Positions 21,531-33,300 of a stretch of 64,000 nucleotides of DNA are shown here, piece by piece. The notes under the pieces are model-generated. The model saw only the letters and a program-made list of their open reading frames with translations, did no database searches and had not been told where the DNA came from. Both the position numbers and the translations under genes were made by a program. Positions within the stretch are counted from its first letter, which is position 1; each line of letters starts with the position of its first letter. The stretch lies in the NCBI RefSeq assembly GCF_958450345.1, contig NC_088784.1:45136278-45200277 (forward strand), in the 5' to 3' direction. This DNA comes from Calliphora vicina (taxonomy: Eukaryota > Arthropoda > Insecta > Diptera > Calliphoridae).

Positions 21531-22064
21531 TGAAGACCGATGAAGGGAATAACGGATATGCAAGTAGTATTGGTCATGCGGATAGTCCAAACGGAACAAT
21601 ATTTTATATTTCCAGATATTCACTACAATTTTCTACTCTTCAGTTATATAACTTTTAAGTTCCCAGTAATGACACATACAAATTTGGATTCCTTTCAAAA
21701 TTAATAGTTAAATTAAAATTATATTATTGCTGCTATAGCATTACCCTGAGGATGAATATTATTTAATTACACTACAATCATAATTATGTCACATCTAAAA
21801 ATTGTGTGTGAATCGTTTTATAATTGACCATAAGCCCCATATAAGGCCCATTTCTAAAACTTATTTTAAGGAGCATAAAACTCCTAAAAGTGTTGGTATG
21901 CCGACAAAATTCAACACAAATAAGTTTAATGGCGATCGGTACATAATTGGTAATAGCTGCCCACTTCTGAAAATCACTCACGAAAATAAATTATTGAAAT
22001 TTTAAAAGAAAAATGCTTTTACTCACTACTTATTACTTCTTTTAACATGACTACACACAATATA

Positions 22065-23650
22065 CACTTGGCCGCATAAGTTTGCATACAAGAACGAAAA
22101 TTAAAAGTATACTCTAATTTTGGATATAAAAATAAACGCTACTCATTTGAAATTTTTTATATAAAACTCTTAAATATTAAAGAACACAACTGCATCGTAA
22201 AATGCATATTTAAGAATTAACAAAACATAGGAATTCAATTCATAAAAAAATTCAATTCCGCATGTAGGCAAAAGTTTGCGTACATAAAAAAAATTAAATA
22301 TTACTGATTTTTATAAATTAAACTGTATTTTAATAATTAGTTGGAAAACACCGACGACCAAGAACATCATGAAGGCGTTTTGTAATTGAGGAAACCAGTT
22401 TTTCGGTGTATTTGGAACTAATATTTCTCCATTCCTCAGTTAATACTGTTTGAAGCATTTCATTTAATGTTATTACATGGTTTCGTATTTTTCACTCCAG
22501 CAAATCCCATAAATGTTCTATGGGATTTAGGTCTGGTGACTGCGGAGAAGTTTCCAATTGTTTTTGTTTTATTAAACAACTACCAAAGCCTTGTGTTGTG
22601 TGTAGTATGCTTTGGGTCATTGTCTTGCAGGAATATATAATCATCTTCAATGCCCAATTTGCTAACACTTTCGGTAAGATTTTTCATTAGAATGTCTAAA
22701 TAGACCTTATGATCCATTGTCGATGGAATAATTTCTAAATTTCCCACGCCTTCACTTGTCATGTACCCCCGTACCATCACTGCACCACCATGCTTAACTG
22801 TTAGTATTAAATTTTTGGGACTAAGCACTGTACAAGGCTTTCTCCAAACAAACTGCCAAATATGCAGTACTTGCATTCATCCATGAACAGAACATTTTTC
22901 CAGAACTCTGGAGGCATATTTATGTGTTCTTTAGTGAAAGCAATTCGTTTTTGTCTATTAACTATCAAAACTTGCGGCCTTTTGCGTGCTACATGGCTTC
23001 TATAGTTGGCCTTCTTCAAAATTCTGAGCACAGTGTCTTTGGACACATGTTTATTAAATTGTGAATTTAAGTTTTCAGTCATTTTCGATACAGTAAATCT
23101 GGGGTTTTTCTTCACAGATTGCATTATAACCCTTTTTTCGCGTTCAGTTAATTTTGTTGGACGACCAGAACGAGGCTTTGGGACAAAAATTCCAGCATTT
23201 TTAAAATTGTTTATCACTCTTTGGATGGATGAGTGAGTACGTTTAACTACTTGATCGATTTCACGCAAAGTTTTCCCTTGTTTCCGCAAATGTATAATAA
23301 TTTTACGTTCAGCTACATTAATTAATTTTCTGTTTGCCATTTCTTGAAATTATTCCAATTTGAAACAAAAAAATTTCAAAAATCACTTTTATGATGAATT
23401 TGAAACATAAACTGCAGTATTGTAGTATCACACAATAACAAAAACAGTTACAAATTACCTTTAATTTTTATGTACGCATACTTTTGCATACACGAAAAGT
23501 TTGTATACCATTGTTTTTAAGCTGTCGTAATTTTCAAATGTTTATCTATACCTACATAAAAAAAATTTCAAATGATTACGACTAAAATAGCCTGTTAAAA
23601 TATATAAAGTAGTTTGAACGCAAACTTATTTTTGAAATATTTAAAATGTG
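22065..23650 (-). mobile_element. Tc1-family transposon, decayed
   Basis: The left end GGCCGCATAAGTTTGCATAC and the inner motif AAAAGTTTGCGTACATA (22269) are mirrored by TATGTACGCATACTTTTGCA (near 23468) and GCAAACTTATTTTTG (near 23620), again an IR/DR pattern. A TA precedes the left end at 22063-22064. The right outer end is approximate. It encodes a broken transposase and belongs to a different Tc1 lineage from the intact element at 14017. Confidence 0.75.
22330..23340 (-). pseudogene. Tc1-family transposase, frameshifted
   Basis: Starts MANRKLINVAERKIIIHL and has a GRPTK AT-hook-like motif. The first catalytic region is altered: LFMDECKYCIFG in place of the usual SDE. After a frameshift near 22860 it continues with VKHGGAVMVRGYM and LQDNDPKH. 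A second shift near 22590 leads to SPQSPDLNPIEHLW, then an in-frame TGA, and it ends RRCFPTNY at 22330. Two frameshifts plus one stop rule out function. The DD34E spacing is recognisable only after correcting the frames. Confidence 0.9.
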
Positions 23651-24177
23651 TAAATTAAATGTATAATACGTTAAAAGTTTTAGTATTGCAAGGCCTTTGG
23701 CATTTTTTGAACTGAACACTACTAAATACGTACACATTTACTTGAATAAACTAAAAATTAAATATAATTCTGTCTTCATATTTTATAAATAAATTTATTA
23801 TTTTGGATTAACATAGTTTTTTTGTTAAGTTTTTTGTTAATTTGTTCTTAAAAAAACATATTCAAAAGACCTACCAAAATGCGACAAAAATCGGAACAAA
23901 CCAACCAAACTACCAAAAGTATACTTTATTAATTTACTTTGCTTAAAACAGGGAAAGGCAACCTATACTATTGCATTTTACGATTGTATTAGTTATACAC
24001 TCTCTCCGCTCTCACCACGAATCGGTGTTGCCAGTAAACTTTCGTCTCGTTTCCCCAATTAAAAATCTCATATTGTTCATCATACATATTTAAAAGTTGG
24101 GACATTTGTTCACTGGCAACGCTGATTCTTAAATTGTGCGATAAAAAACGACACACAACCTGCTTGTTTGAGTTCTC

Positions 24178-24712
24178 ATGCATTAAACACATTCAAGACA
24201 ACAGGCTACACGACTACACGGACACAAATTCTGCTGGCTGGAGTTGTAGTCGTGTGTCAGCTACTGAATTATTTTAAAGACGACAGCTACAAAGTAAACA
24301 GCTGATTTATAATTCAGTGGTGCCACTTCAATAAAAAATAACCGTACAAAATTACAAAGTAATTAAGATTGAAACAACTATTTTGAGTAAACATATATAT
24401 ATGGTTATAATTAATTATGTACCTGTTACTAATTTACATCAATATGGTTATCAAAAACTTCTCTTAATTAAGTAAAAAAAAATATATGTTTTTTAAGCAC
24501 TCATTTGATTTAAATTTTTTATTATATTAGCAACACTATTTCTGCTTTGTAGTTGACAGAAATAGAAATTTGTTTAATTCGGCTACAGCGGCAAAAGCAA
24601 TCGTGTAGTGTAGCTGTGCTGTCGTCAAAAGAATCGTCTTCATATAAACGTGTGTATTCTAATTTTGACAGATTGCAGTTGGTAGCCTGCTGTCTTCAAT
24701 GTGTTCCATGCA
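24178..24712 (+). mobile_element. ATGCATTAAACAC-family MITE, copy 1
   Basis: 535 bp, starting ATGCATTAAACACATTCAAG and ending CTTCAATGTGTTCCATGCA. It is about 90% alike along its whole length to copies at 44004 and 63138. Shared interior: CAGTGGTGCCACTTCAATAA, GGTTATAATTAATTATGTAC, CACTATTTCTG. The ends are more diverged here and no clear TA duplication remains, so this is probably the oldest of the three. Confidence 0.8.
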
Positions 24713-24773
24713 ACAAGCTAGACTGATTAAAAGTTGTTTATTTCTCTACAATGCGTGTGCACACGTACGTAAG

Positions 24774-25278
24774 CAGCGTTGCCGCTTTGGTCCAAATTGG
24801 ACCAAAATTGGTAGTTTGAAGTTAACAAATTGACTTTTGGTAGTTCGGTTGGTTTGTTCCGATATTTGTCGTATTTTGGTAAGCTACGATATTTCTGAAT
24901 ACAGAAGTATTTTTAAGAACAAAATAATTAAAATAATAACGAAAAAACTACCTATGTTAAGCTAAAATAATAAAACTACATATTTGCAAAATATGAAGAT
25001 AGCATTTTCTAAAATATTTAGTTTAGTCAGGTAAATGTGTATTTATTTAGTAGTGTTGAGTTCAAAAAATGCCAAAGGGCTCTCAAAACTTTTATTTTCT
25101 AATAATATGTGTTAAACTCTGCTTCAATATCATTCATCCTCTGGATAATTTTTTATAATTTGGTAGGTATTGGTAGGCTTTGGTAATTTTTAATTAGAAA
25201 TTTGGTAGGTATTGGTAGGCTTTGGTAATTTTTAATTAGAAATTTGGTAGGAAAAATATTTTATGAGTGGCAACGCTG
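24774..25278 (+). mobile_element. hAT-like MITE, CAGCGTTGCC family, copy B, TSD TACGTAAG
   Basis: Ends CAGCGTTGCCGC and GAGTGGCAACGCTG, flanked by an exact 8-bp duplication TACGTAAG (24766-24773, 25279-25286). 505 bp, an internally deleted relative of copy A; the TTGGTAGG.. TTTTTAATTAGAAATTTGG block near its right end is duplicated in tandem (about 25160-25250). Confidence 0.9.
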
Positions 25279-25546
25279 TACGTAAGAGAAGAGTAAATGA
25301 AAAACGCGGCGCCCATGTTTTGCCTTTCCCTGACTTAAAACTTCATCATCTGTGCTTAAAACAGGGATTGTCATTTCATAGCACAATTGTGCAGACGAAC
25401 AATAGTATTGTTGCCACTTCATGTGTAATTAAACATATTGTGTGTAATTTTAACTTGGATGTGTAGCCCATGTGTAATTGAATGCATGTGTAATTCATGT
25501 GTAATTTTAAATTCGAATTAAACATTAAAATTAGCACCATTCATAT

Positions 25547-25985
25547 TGTTACGAAATTGTACTTGAATTGATTTGATCGTAAGTTGGCAACGCTGTGTTC
25601 GAATTCGAATATTCAGTTAAAGAACATTGTAGAAATAGAGCTTTCTAGATGGTAATGCAGTGTTATAAATAGTGGCAGAGATTGCAGTCGTGAGTGAGTT
25701 TATCAGAGACGCTTTTCGAATAAACATCAACTGAGTGCCTTAAAGTGTGTTGTGTTTTTCAAGTAAATTCGTGTACATTATAAATTGTGTCTGTATTTCT
25801 TAGAATTTATAAACGTGTATAAAAAACATTGAGTGGCTATTTAATTCTGTTGTTGTTGTGCATTTTAAATAAATAAAGAGTTGTTGCAATTTTTAAACTA
25901 CTAAACGGCTTTTATTTGCAATCAAAAGTATCCGGTTTATTTAAAGGAAATAAACCAAACGTTTTGAAAAGGTTAAAACGTAACA
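25547..25985 (+). mobile_element. Solo LTR, gypsy type
   Basis: Starts TGTTACGAAATTG and ends AAACGTAACA (TG..CA with an inverted TGTTACG/CGTAACA). It is flanked by ATAT on both sides (25543-25546, 25986-25989), a 4-bp duplication usual for gypsy-group integrases. Inside are a TATA-like TTATAAATAG at about 25664 and an AATAAA near 25868. No second LTR or internal region is adjacent, so it is a recombination product. Confidence 0.85.
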
Positions 25986-25989
25986 ATAT

Positions 25990-26700
25990 TGAATGTATTT
26001 TTCTTGATTTTAAAAGTTGATGGTAATTTTAACCCCAAGTGCTATTAAGGGTTAATTTAAATTTTTGTGCTGGTATTATAAATACTAAACTTCATGTTAT
26101 ATTTTTCTTAAGTTTCATCAAAATCGGCCGAAAAATAAATAACATTTCGCTATGTTTCCTTTGACCTTCACGATTTAAGGGTTAACGTTTTCCGATTTTA
26201 GAACAACTTTCAGACTATATTTAAAATTACCTGGAATATAATATTCTGAATAGCTTTTACATAAAAATCATAACAGTAAGGAAATTAGGCTCATTTTCCA
26301 AAATACGGCCAAAAAATCAGTTTTTCTCGAAAATCGCAAAATTAAAATCGAATGTACTGAAAAACTATAGGAGGTATTGTCATACTTTTTTCATATTATT
26401 ATTCCCTATTATGTTCTCAATAAACCCCAATGTGATGGTCACTAAATTCTGAAATTTTTTTAACAAAATTTTTAAAAATTTGAAATTGCAGATTGAAACT
26501 GCCGTTAAAAAAAAATAATTTTTTTTGATTATTCGTGCGAATAGGCTAACGATATCCTACGAAGACAAAAATTCATATACAAGTAAATATGAATATATTT
26601 TAAGTAAAAATAAGTTCTTATTTTAATATTTCTCCTATTCTTATTGTAGTTACCAGTTGTGGTTTCTGGTGTGTTTTAAATAATAAAAAAATAAAATTTA
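25990..26700 (+). mobile_element. Fragment of inverted-repeat family 'CCCCAAGTGCT' (copy 1)
   Basis: ACCCCAAGTGCTATTAAGGGTTAA, TTAAGGGTTAACGTTTTCCGA and GAAAAACTATAGGAGGTATT recur at 61290-61600, and partly at 38750-39110 and 43130-43400. The family has no coding region and appears both as single arms and as an inverted pair. Confidence 0.55.
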
Positions 26701-27299
26701 CTTACAATTTTGGAAGCTTTGTTTCTAATTTATAACTACAAATTTTAAAAACATAAACGTTACAAAAATTATACATTTATTTACTTACGAGATTTTACTG
26801 GTAAAGTGTTCATTTACTTTTTCCTATTTTTGAGTATTTTACTCTCTCGTTACAAGTATTTACTGGTAAGATAAATGATCAAAGCTATAATTTACAAATA
26901 GTAAAATATATTTCGCTTAGTCTAGCAAAAAATTCAAATTCGAAAGCAGTGTGCTATTTTTTTTAAATATTGTTAAATTTTTAATAAAAATGTAACAATT
27001 TCCAATAGAACAATCTCCGAATGAACATTGATTAATATTTGTTAAAAGCGTTTTTGACATATTTGACTGATCTCAAGAATTCATTAATTTAGAAAAGTTA
27101 ACGAAAATATAGAAATTGCTGACTTTTGTTTATTCCAATACATATGTATATCCAATTCCTGGATAAATTAAAACCACCGCAAGTGATAATTGTGCATCAT
27201 TTTGTCATTTGACGCTAAATTGATAGTATTTGGTCCAAACATCCCAGAGTTCACTGTGACTAACCTTTTATATTCATGTACGTTTTAAAAATCATGTAT
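26700..27299. other. Unassigned A/T-rich sequence
   Basis: Apart from a TACTGGTAAAGTGTTCATTTAC stretch that has a relative near 33970, I see no gene or element structure here. Confidence 0.35.
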
Positions 27300-27640
27300 T
27301 CGCAATAAAGAACGTTATGCTCTTTTAAAGAGAATAATAATGTGTCATTTTTTTCAGAAATTCATTAAGCATTGTTGTTGGTTGGTTTTTGGACGAAGCA
27401 TAGCAAACACACGCGATTCAATTACAATTGAACACAAAACAACAGTCAGAAATAAATAAAAAATTTTAGAGAATTTCGGCCGTATAATGTACATATATTC
27501 TTTTATTTCCTTAAAATTTAAATTACATTCATTTAATAATAATAATCTAGCAAATATTCTAAATCTAAACATTCTTTATTTTGTTCTTATTTTAAGTGTT
27601 TGACATTATGTTTGCTGGGTAGCTCTCTCACCAATACAAT
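27300..27640 (+). mobile_element. Truncated copy of the CAGTGATGT hAT-like MITE
   Basis: A segment of about 325 bp (CTCTTTTAAAGAG.. TTGTTGTTGGTTGGTTTTTG.. TTTGCTGGGTAGCTCTCTCACC) repeats nearly unchanged at 27930-28246 inside a complete element. Both outer ends are missing here. Confidence 0.65.
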
Positions 27641-27675
27641 GACAGTTTTAGTTTTGGCAATCCCTGGCTTAAAAC

Positions 27676-27714
27676 TACCAATTTTGGTCCAATTGGACCA
27701 AAGCGGCAACGCTG
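27676..27714 (-). mobile_element. Isolated end of CAGCGTTGCC-family element
   Basis: Contains TTTTGGTCCAATTGGACCAA and ends GCGGCAACGCTG, the inverse of the family's left terminus. Only about 39 bp remain. Confidence 0.7.
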
Positions 27715-27869
27715 GACTACTCACACGCATAGAAAACACAATTCAGTCTCATATGAGTTGTCACAGAAGGAGGTTGTGTTGTCGCTCGTTTCTTGCTTTT
27801 GTTTATGAATAAATGTTAATGCAGAGGTGGATAATCATATTATTGTTGTACCTTTTTTAGCATCTACAC

Positions 27870-28274
27870 CAGTGATGTTCATCCCATACAACAATTGTTT
27901 AAAAAATTTAAACACATTTGTTACGCTCTTTTAAAGAGCATAACAAATGTCTCATTTTTTCAGAAATTCAATAAGCATTGTTGTTGGTTGGTTTTTGGAT
28001 GAAGCATAGCAAACACACGCGTTTCAATTACAATTGAACACAAAAAAACAAAGTTAAAAATAAATAAAAAATTTAAGAGTATTTCGGCCGTATAATGTAT
28101 ATTCTTTCATTTCCTTAAAATTTTAATTATATTCATTTAATAAATTGGTTTTATTTGACAAAAATTCTAAATTTAAACTTTCTTCATTTTGTTATTATTT
28201 TAAGTGTTTGACATTATGTTTGCTGGGTAGCTCTCTCACCAATACATCTTTATTTTTATTTTTGGACACCACTG
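27870..28274 (+). mobile_element. hAT-like MITE, TSD ATCTACAC
   Basis: Ends CAGTGATGTTC and GGACACCACTG, flanked by exact ATCTACAC on both sides (27862-27869, 28275-28282). 405 bp, non-coding. It shares its interior with the truncated copy at 27300-27640. Confidence 0.85.
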
Positions 28275-28490
28275 ATCTACACTACATATTAAGTAGTTTT
28301 TAGAATTATAAACTATTTTAAATGTTTTTTCTCTCACCTTTAGATGCTTAATTGGGTTTCTTGTAAATTATTATTTTTTAATACACAATAATTGCTAGAC
28401 AAATAGGTTAGTTAACATGTTCAGTTTTCCATGCCTGTTTTGTAGTGAAGATGAGAGTACAACTATTTCTCATTTCTTGTTTTTTCGCTC

Positions 28491-28672
28491 TTAAGGGTGG
28501 ATTAGCCGACTGTAATGTAACCTTAACGGAACGGAACGGAACAGCTGATCCTTTCTATTGTGTGTAAAGTAGTTAAAGCAGTTAAGGGTGGATTAGCCGA
28601 CTGTAATGTAATGTAACCTTAACGGAACGGAACAGCTGATCGTTTCTATTGTGTGTAAAGTAGTTAAAGCAG
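28491..28672 (+). repeat. Tandem duplication, unit about 91 bp
   Basis: TTAAGGGTGGATTAGCCGAC.. CAGCTGATC.. TTTCTATTGTGTGTAAAGTAG starts at 28491 and again at 28582. It duplicates the end of the surrounding TIR element. The units differ by one GGAAC unit and an extra GTAAT. Confidence 0.8.
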
Positions 28673-29469
28673 TTATAGTGACAAAATGTAACGTAACTGT
28701 AACGTCTGAACCTGTTAAAAACAGAATTTCTTTACGTTTCAACGTGACATTTACTAACGGTGTTGTCAACTTGTTGATTTTAAAAGTCTTGTGTAAAAAA
28801 TACTTATGCACAGAACGCTTAACAATATTTTCAATGTTCTAAAAATGTTTTAAATATTTCAATAATATAAATACATAAATAAAAAACAAAATGTAAGAAA
28901 AGATAAACTCACTGTTTATTGTTGATTTTTTGTTTAAGCTTTGATATTTTTACAAATAAAGCTTGAGTGTCTGTAATTCTCATTCACTCTATAGTTTGAT
29001 TTGTATAATATCTTTAGTTTTTCTAAAGCCTTTTGGGAAAAGGTTTCCTGATGATCTGGCCTAAGCAACCAGTGAAATGCGCATAGTCTACGTTTACAAT
29101 GCAGAAATTGAAAGGTAGACAGACGAAGTTTGAAGGCGAGGTGTTGAAGAGGTACAGTGTGTATTACACAGGTTTAGGTTAGTTCAAAAGAGAATGAGAA
29201 AAATGTCTGCGTTTCAATTTCTGTATTGTAAAAGGGGACAAAGGAACTAGCATTCCCACAACAATAAATGTCAGTGAATTTATCAATAATTGGTAAATTT
29301 AGCACAATTCTTACTAAAAACAAAATTTTTTTTATTGTTATGGTAATATTTACTTATTATACAAATTAGTTAACACAAGCATTTATAAAATGTATACTAA
29401 TATTCGAAAGTAATAAGTTTGAAAATATTAAATTAATATTTTGTATAGACAAATTAAATTAACAAATTA

Positions 29470-29596
29470 GGGCCATTATTACAACTTGCCTTTATGTTCG
29501 AAATAGTGAAAGGTGAAACTTTAAGCAATAGAAAAAGGTACCCTTAAAGTTAACTATTACTATTACGAACATAAAGGCAAGTTGTAATAATGGCCC
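29470..29596. mobile_element. 127-bp palindromic MITE, GGGCCATTATTAC family, TSD TTA
   Basis: Inverted arms GGGCCATTATTACAACTTGC and the complement, with an AGCAATAGAAAAAGGTAC centre. Flanked by TTA on both sides (29467-29469, 29597-29599), which fits PIF/Harbinger-type insertion. Confidence 0.8.
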
Positions 29597-29777
29597 TTAG
29601 TATAAAGTACAATACAATATTAATTAATTTTTAAGTTATCGGACCTTTAATAAATAAAGTCTGTATGACAAGGTAATATTTATAATTGTCTCCTAATGGG
29701 TTAATATAAACATATATGAAGTCACTTCGAAGCACTTCACAATGATGAATACATACTTACATTATGTGTAAGTACTA

Positions 29778-30393
29778 CACAGAAAAAAGAAATTCATAAT
29801 TGGAATGAATTTTGTAATAAATATTATTAATCGAACTTGACTTTTTTTTCCCAAACTTTTTTCATTCAGAATAAGAACATGTTCATAAATATTATAAAAT
29901 TGTTCATGACGGATATTTTTGCTTTTTTTACATAAATTTAATAATATTTTATAATAAATTGCATTATAATTGCATTATCTAATGAATTAATTCAAAACTA
30001 TTTGCATAATAGCCATATATTGCCTAATATTTTAAGATGAATCAACAATATCTGAAAATTAAAAACAACATAATAAAAAACATAATAAAATATAAATAAA
30101 CATTAAGCATATCATCCCCTTAAAAAAATTTAATAATTTTCGCGCATATTGGCTCATTTTGTAGCTGAAAATCATAAAAATAAATAAAAAATTTTTCAAG
30201 GAAAATTTCAAACATTTTTCAACAACATACAAATATAAATGAAATTGAAATTATATTTTTCAAGCCTTCTAGATTTAATTTGAAAACACAAAATATGAAC
30301 AAAATCTTAATATTTAAGAAATTATTTATAAATGTTATGAATTGAAATCAATGAAATCAAATCATAATATTTATGTTGAAACTTTTTTCTGTG
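29778..30393. mobile_element. 616-bp MITE, CACAGAAAAAAG ends, TSD TA
   Basis: Left CACAGAAAAAAGAAATTCAT and right AACTTTTTTCTGTG, flanked by TA (29776-29777, 30394-30395). Very A/T-rich interior, no frame. The TA duplication suggests mobilisation by a Tc1/mariner transposase. Confidence 0.65.
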
Positions 30394-30672
30394 TATTACC
30401 AAAAAAGTTTAATAATTTTTTTTAAAATCGCAGAAAAAAATTATAAAATCGTTTGAACAGTATTTAAAACAATTGTGTTGATAACACTTTCAAACAGCTG
30501 TTAAAATTTTTTTGTTTATGTCAAAAACATATGACACGTTTTTAATGTTCTATAATCGCACTAAAGTGTTACGTTAAGTCAACATTACGGTTACATTACA
30601 TCAACGGTCGGCTAACCCAGCCTTTACACTTAAATACTAAAGTGGTTTTTTCAATTGTTTTTCCTACATTAA

Positions 30673-30797
30673 GGGCCATTATTACAACTTGCCTTTAAGT
30701 TCCTAATAGTAAAAGTTAACTTTAAGCAATAGAAAAAGGTACACTTAAAGTTAACTTTTACTATTTCGAACTTAAAGACAAGTTGTAATAATGGCCC
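30673..30797. mobile_element. 125-bp palindromic MITE, GGGCCATTATTAC family, TSD TAA
   Basis: Second copy of the family at 29470, flanked by TAA on both sides (30670-30672, 30798-30800). The arms are slightly different (CTTTAAGTTC versus CTTTATGTTCG). Confidence 0.8.
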
Positions 30798-30829
30798 TAA
30801 ATCTTGCAAATTCAATGTAATATGTATTA

Positions 30830-32172
30830 TAGTGTTGTGTAGCTCATGAATGACCTAGTTCAATTGAGCTATTCACTCAACTGAGCGAAGTGAATCATTC
30901 ATCATACTGAGCGTTTTCAGCTCAGCACTGAGCGTTTTCAACTGAGCGGTTTTGTTTTATGCTCATGTTTCTTTCAGTACTAATGACAGAGCTGCACAAG
31001 CACATTCATTTGTCATCTTCAATGTTTCACTTTACTCGTCAATTCTGTAACATTCTTTAGCTCACTGACATTGAAAAGTGAGTGAGTATGGTGTCCTACA
31101 AAAATAAAACGATCATTCGAATGTAGATTTGTTATGTATGTATATGATCGTATATACATACATAACAATGAAATAAAGAAAGAGTATTGCTACAGTTTTT
31201 AAGTAAATTTCATAAAATAACAATGAAAAAGGGAAATACATAATTGTTATTGTTAAAATAATAATTGTAATTGAAAGTATGTAATTATTAAAAAAAAAAA
31301 TACTATTTCAAAAATACATTAGTGGGATTATATCTAACAAAACATATAATTAAAAAAATACAAAGTACTGACATCGTGGGTTTTTCGCTGTTTTTTGGAA
31401 TGACAGTTTTACGTTATTTTTTATTTCGTAAAACAATAAAATCTTATTCCTTAAATTCAGAAATTCTATTTATATATTGTTATATCATAAAATAATTAAG
31501 TTAATGTTGAAAATATACAAATTGTATCACAAAACTATTTTTCTTTCGTATTTTTAATAGAAATTTTGTTGATCATATATGTATAAGTTGTAAAAGTCAG
31601 GTAAAAAATATATATTTTGCCAATTGATAACTAACATTATGTAAATGGGAAAACACCCAAAAAATTGCAACAATATTCATTTTGGTTTAGTTATTGTCAC
31701 ATTTTTATTTTGGATCAGAATTATCAGATCATCAAAATATTTTTCCTTTTTCAAATTCCAGTTGATATCTTGAGTTTTTTGTTAATTTTATTATTTTGTG
31801 GTAAAATAATACCTTATAGTTAGTGAATGTTCTGCTTAACAAATATTGTCTAAACATTTGCTTACCATCGGAAATTAGAAATAATAAAAAAATAACTCTT
31901 TTTTCCGCAAAAATATTAGTTTAAATAAAATACAATTTGATTTTTTAAAATTTTAATCAATTATTTCACGCATAAATCTCTAATTGTCAAAAGACTGTGT
32001 TTTTACAACTAACTACAGAAATAATTGATTTAATTCGCTACAAGCAATTCTCAAAATGAAATGGTCATTATACAACATACTGAGCTAATGAGCTAAAAGA
32101 GCGACCTAGTTCATTTCAGTGAGCTGAGCTGAAAAGAGCGGTCACTTCACTGAGCTAATAAACACAACTCTA
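30830..32172 (+). mobile_element. hAT-like element, TAG(T/A)GTTGTG ends, TSD ATGTATTA
   Basis: Ends TAGTGTTGTGT and CACAACTCTA, flanked by exact ATGTATTA (30822-30829, 32173-32180). The terminal 150 bp at each end carry repeated TGAGCTGAGC/ACTGAGCG motifs (30880-30960, 32085-32160), probably transposase-binding sites. 1343 bp; the interior is A/T-rich without a transposase. Confidence 0.85.
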
Positions 32173-32180
32173 ATGTATTA

Positions 32181-32500
32181 TTAATACTTGTAAGTTAACT
32201 TATCAATATTCCTAAAAAGAACTTAAATTTTTTTGATTGTAAATATACTAGAGTGCTCGAACATGGGACAGGGTATACTATGCTATATTAACTACTATTT
32301 GTTTATTTATGGTGCTACATTATAAAAAAAAAAATGTTGTAAAATAAACGTTTAAAACAAAAAAAACCATTGAGCCCCCTATTCTTGAGTATTTATTTAC
32401 TGAGAAGTATATTAGCCAGCGTTAAGCTAACAAATTTAATATATTAATAAAGTTCCATTAAAAGAAAATATACCAATTTTCCTTATCCTCTTGAACACCC
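32181..32500. other. Unassigned, with an isolated TAGAGTGCTC motif
   Basis: TAGAGTGCTCGAACATGGG at 32251 resembles, in inverse, the end at 43735-43745 (GGAGCACTCTA). No partner end is visible nearby. Confidence 0.3.
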
Positions 32501-32504
32501 GTCA

Positions 32505-32670
32505 AGTTTGGATTTTAAATTTGTTAGCTTTTCCTATATTATCAACGGATTTTGTTTCTGTAACACTTGATATTTAATAAATTATCACAAAACCGATCGG
32601 TTTTCAATTTTTTAAAACCGAAACCGCGGTTTTGAATTTCTACGGTTTTTTGGAAACTCTAAAATAAACC
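32505..32670 (-). mobile_element. Helitron-like array fragment, inverted relative to 7581-7680
   Basis: CCCGTCAAGTTTGGATTTTA, CCTATATTATCAACG, AAACCGATCGGTTTT and TTTTTTGGAAACTC match the complement of 7581-7680 with small insertions. Confidence 0.5.
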
Positions 32671-32689
32671 ACTGTTTTAAAAGGTTTTT

Positions 32690-33300
32690 ACCTTACAATT
32701 ATGTAACAATTGGTTTCAGAAGTGGGATTGCAAAATAATAAGCTTTTGCATGGGAACAAAATTAAAGATAAAATGTTAAGTGGAAAGGATGTGGTAGATG
32801 TATAGGGAACGGAAGTGAGTACTGAAGAAGCGGTAGCTGGGGTTGTAGCTACGGTTTACAGGGACGAGGGGGAACAGGAACGAGGGAAAATGAAGGTCAG
32901 GTTAGGGTTTTGGATGTGGACGGTCTTCTGGGATTGTCGAGAGTCTCTATTGGTCAATCGAGTACCATTCAAAAGTTCTCTGAAGAGTAGTTAGATATCA
33001 CTGTGATATCTACTAACAGTCAGAAAGCAGAGAGTCTCTATTGGTCAATCGAGTACCATTCAAAAGTTCTCTGAAGAGTAGTTAGATATCACTGTGATAT
33101 CTACTAACAGTCAGAAAGCAGAGGGATCACCTCTCACCGACGAGGACAATGAAATACATCCATTTAAATTATCCTAGGTTTCAGAATAATCCTATAAAAC
33201 AGAATAATGTTAGTTTAACCTTTTTTGATACGATGGTCGCATACAACTTTGTAGAAGTAGTAGAAGTGAAAAGTATTGAAGAAATTAAATCGTATGTAGA
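32690..33300 (+). mobile_element. Possible LTR-retrotransposon leader/gag remnant with 91-bp tandem duplication
   Basis: ATGTAACA followed by ATTGGTTTCAGAAGTGGGAT resembles an LTR end and primer-binding region. Translated fragments such as VDGLLGLSRVSIGQSSTIQ and GSPLTDEDNEIHPF could be Gag debris. There are many stops, and both the frame and family are uncertain. Confidence 0.3.
32940..33121 (+). repeat. Perfect 91-bp tandem duplication
   Basis: AGAGTCTCTATTGGTCAATC to CAGTCAGAAAGCAG occurs at 32940-33030 and again at 33031-33121 with no difference seen. Each unit contains the palindrome GATATCACTGTGATATC. Identity suggests a recent duplication or a collapsed/expanded assembly. Confidence 0.9.

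Larger units (their letters stand above)
21640..23925 (-). mobile_element. Relic of CAGCGTTGCC-family hAT-like element, split by a Tc1 element
   Basis: 21700-21960 matches, in inverse, 17930-18320 of copy A (CTCCTAAAAGTGTTGGTAT, TAATAGCAGCAATAATATAA). 23680-23922 matches, in inverse, the left part of copy A (TTGGCATTTTTTGAACT, ACCAACCAAACTACCAAAAG). Both outer ends are lost. A decayed Tc1 element (22065-23650) sits between the parts. Confidence 0.65.
28491..30630. mobile_element. TIR element with GGTGGATTAGCCGAC ends, containing nested MITEs
   Basis: The left end AAGGGTGGATTAGCCGACTG is mirrored at 30605-30630 by GGTCGGCTAACCCAGCCTTT; subterminal GTAATGTAACCTTAACG and CGTTAAGTC..TTACATTACA also pair. 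Nested inside are a 127-bp palindromic MITE (29470) and a 616-bp MITE (29778). The exact ends and target duplication are unclear. There is no transposase. Confidence 0.55.
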
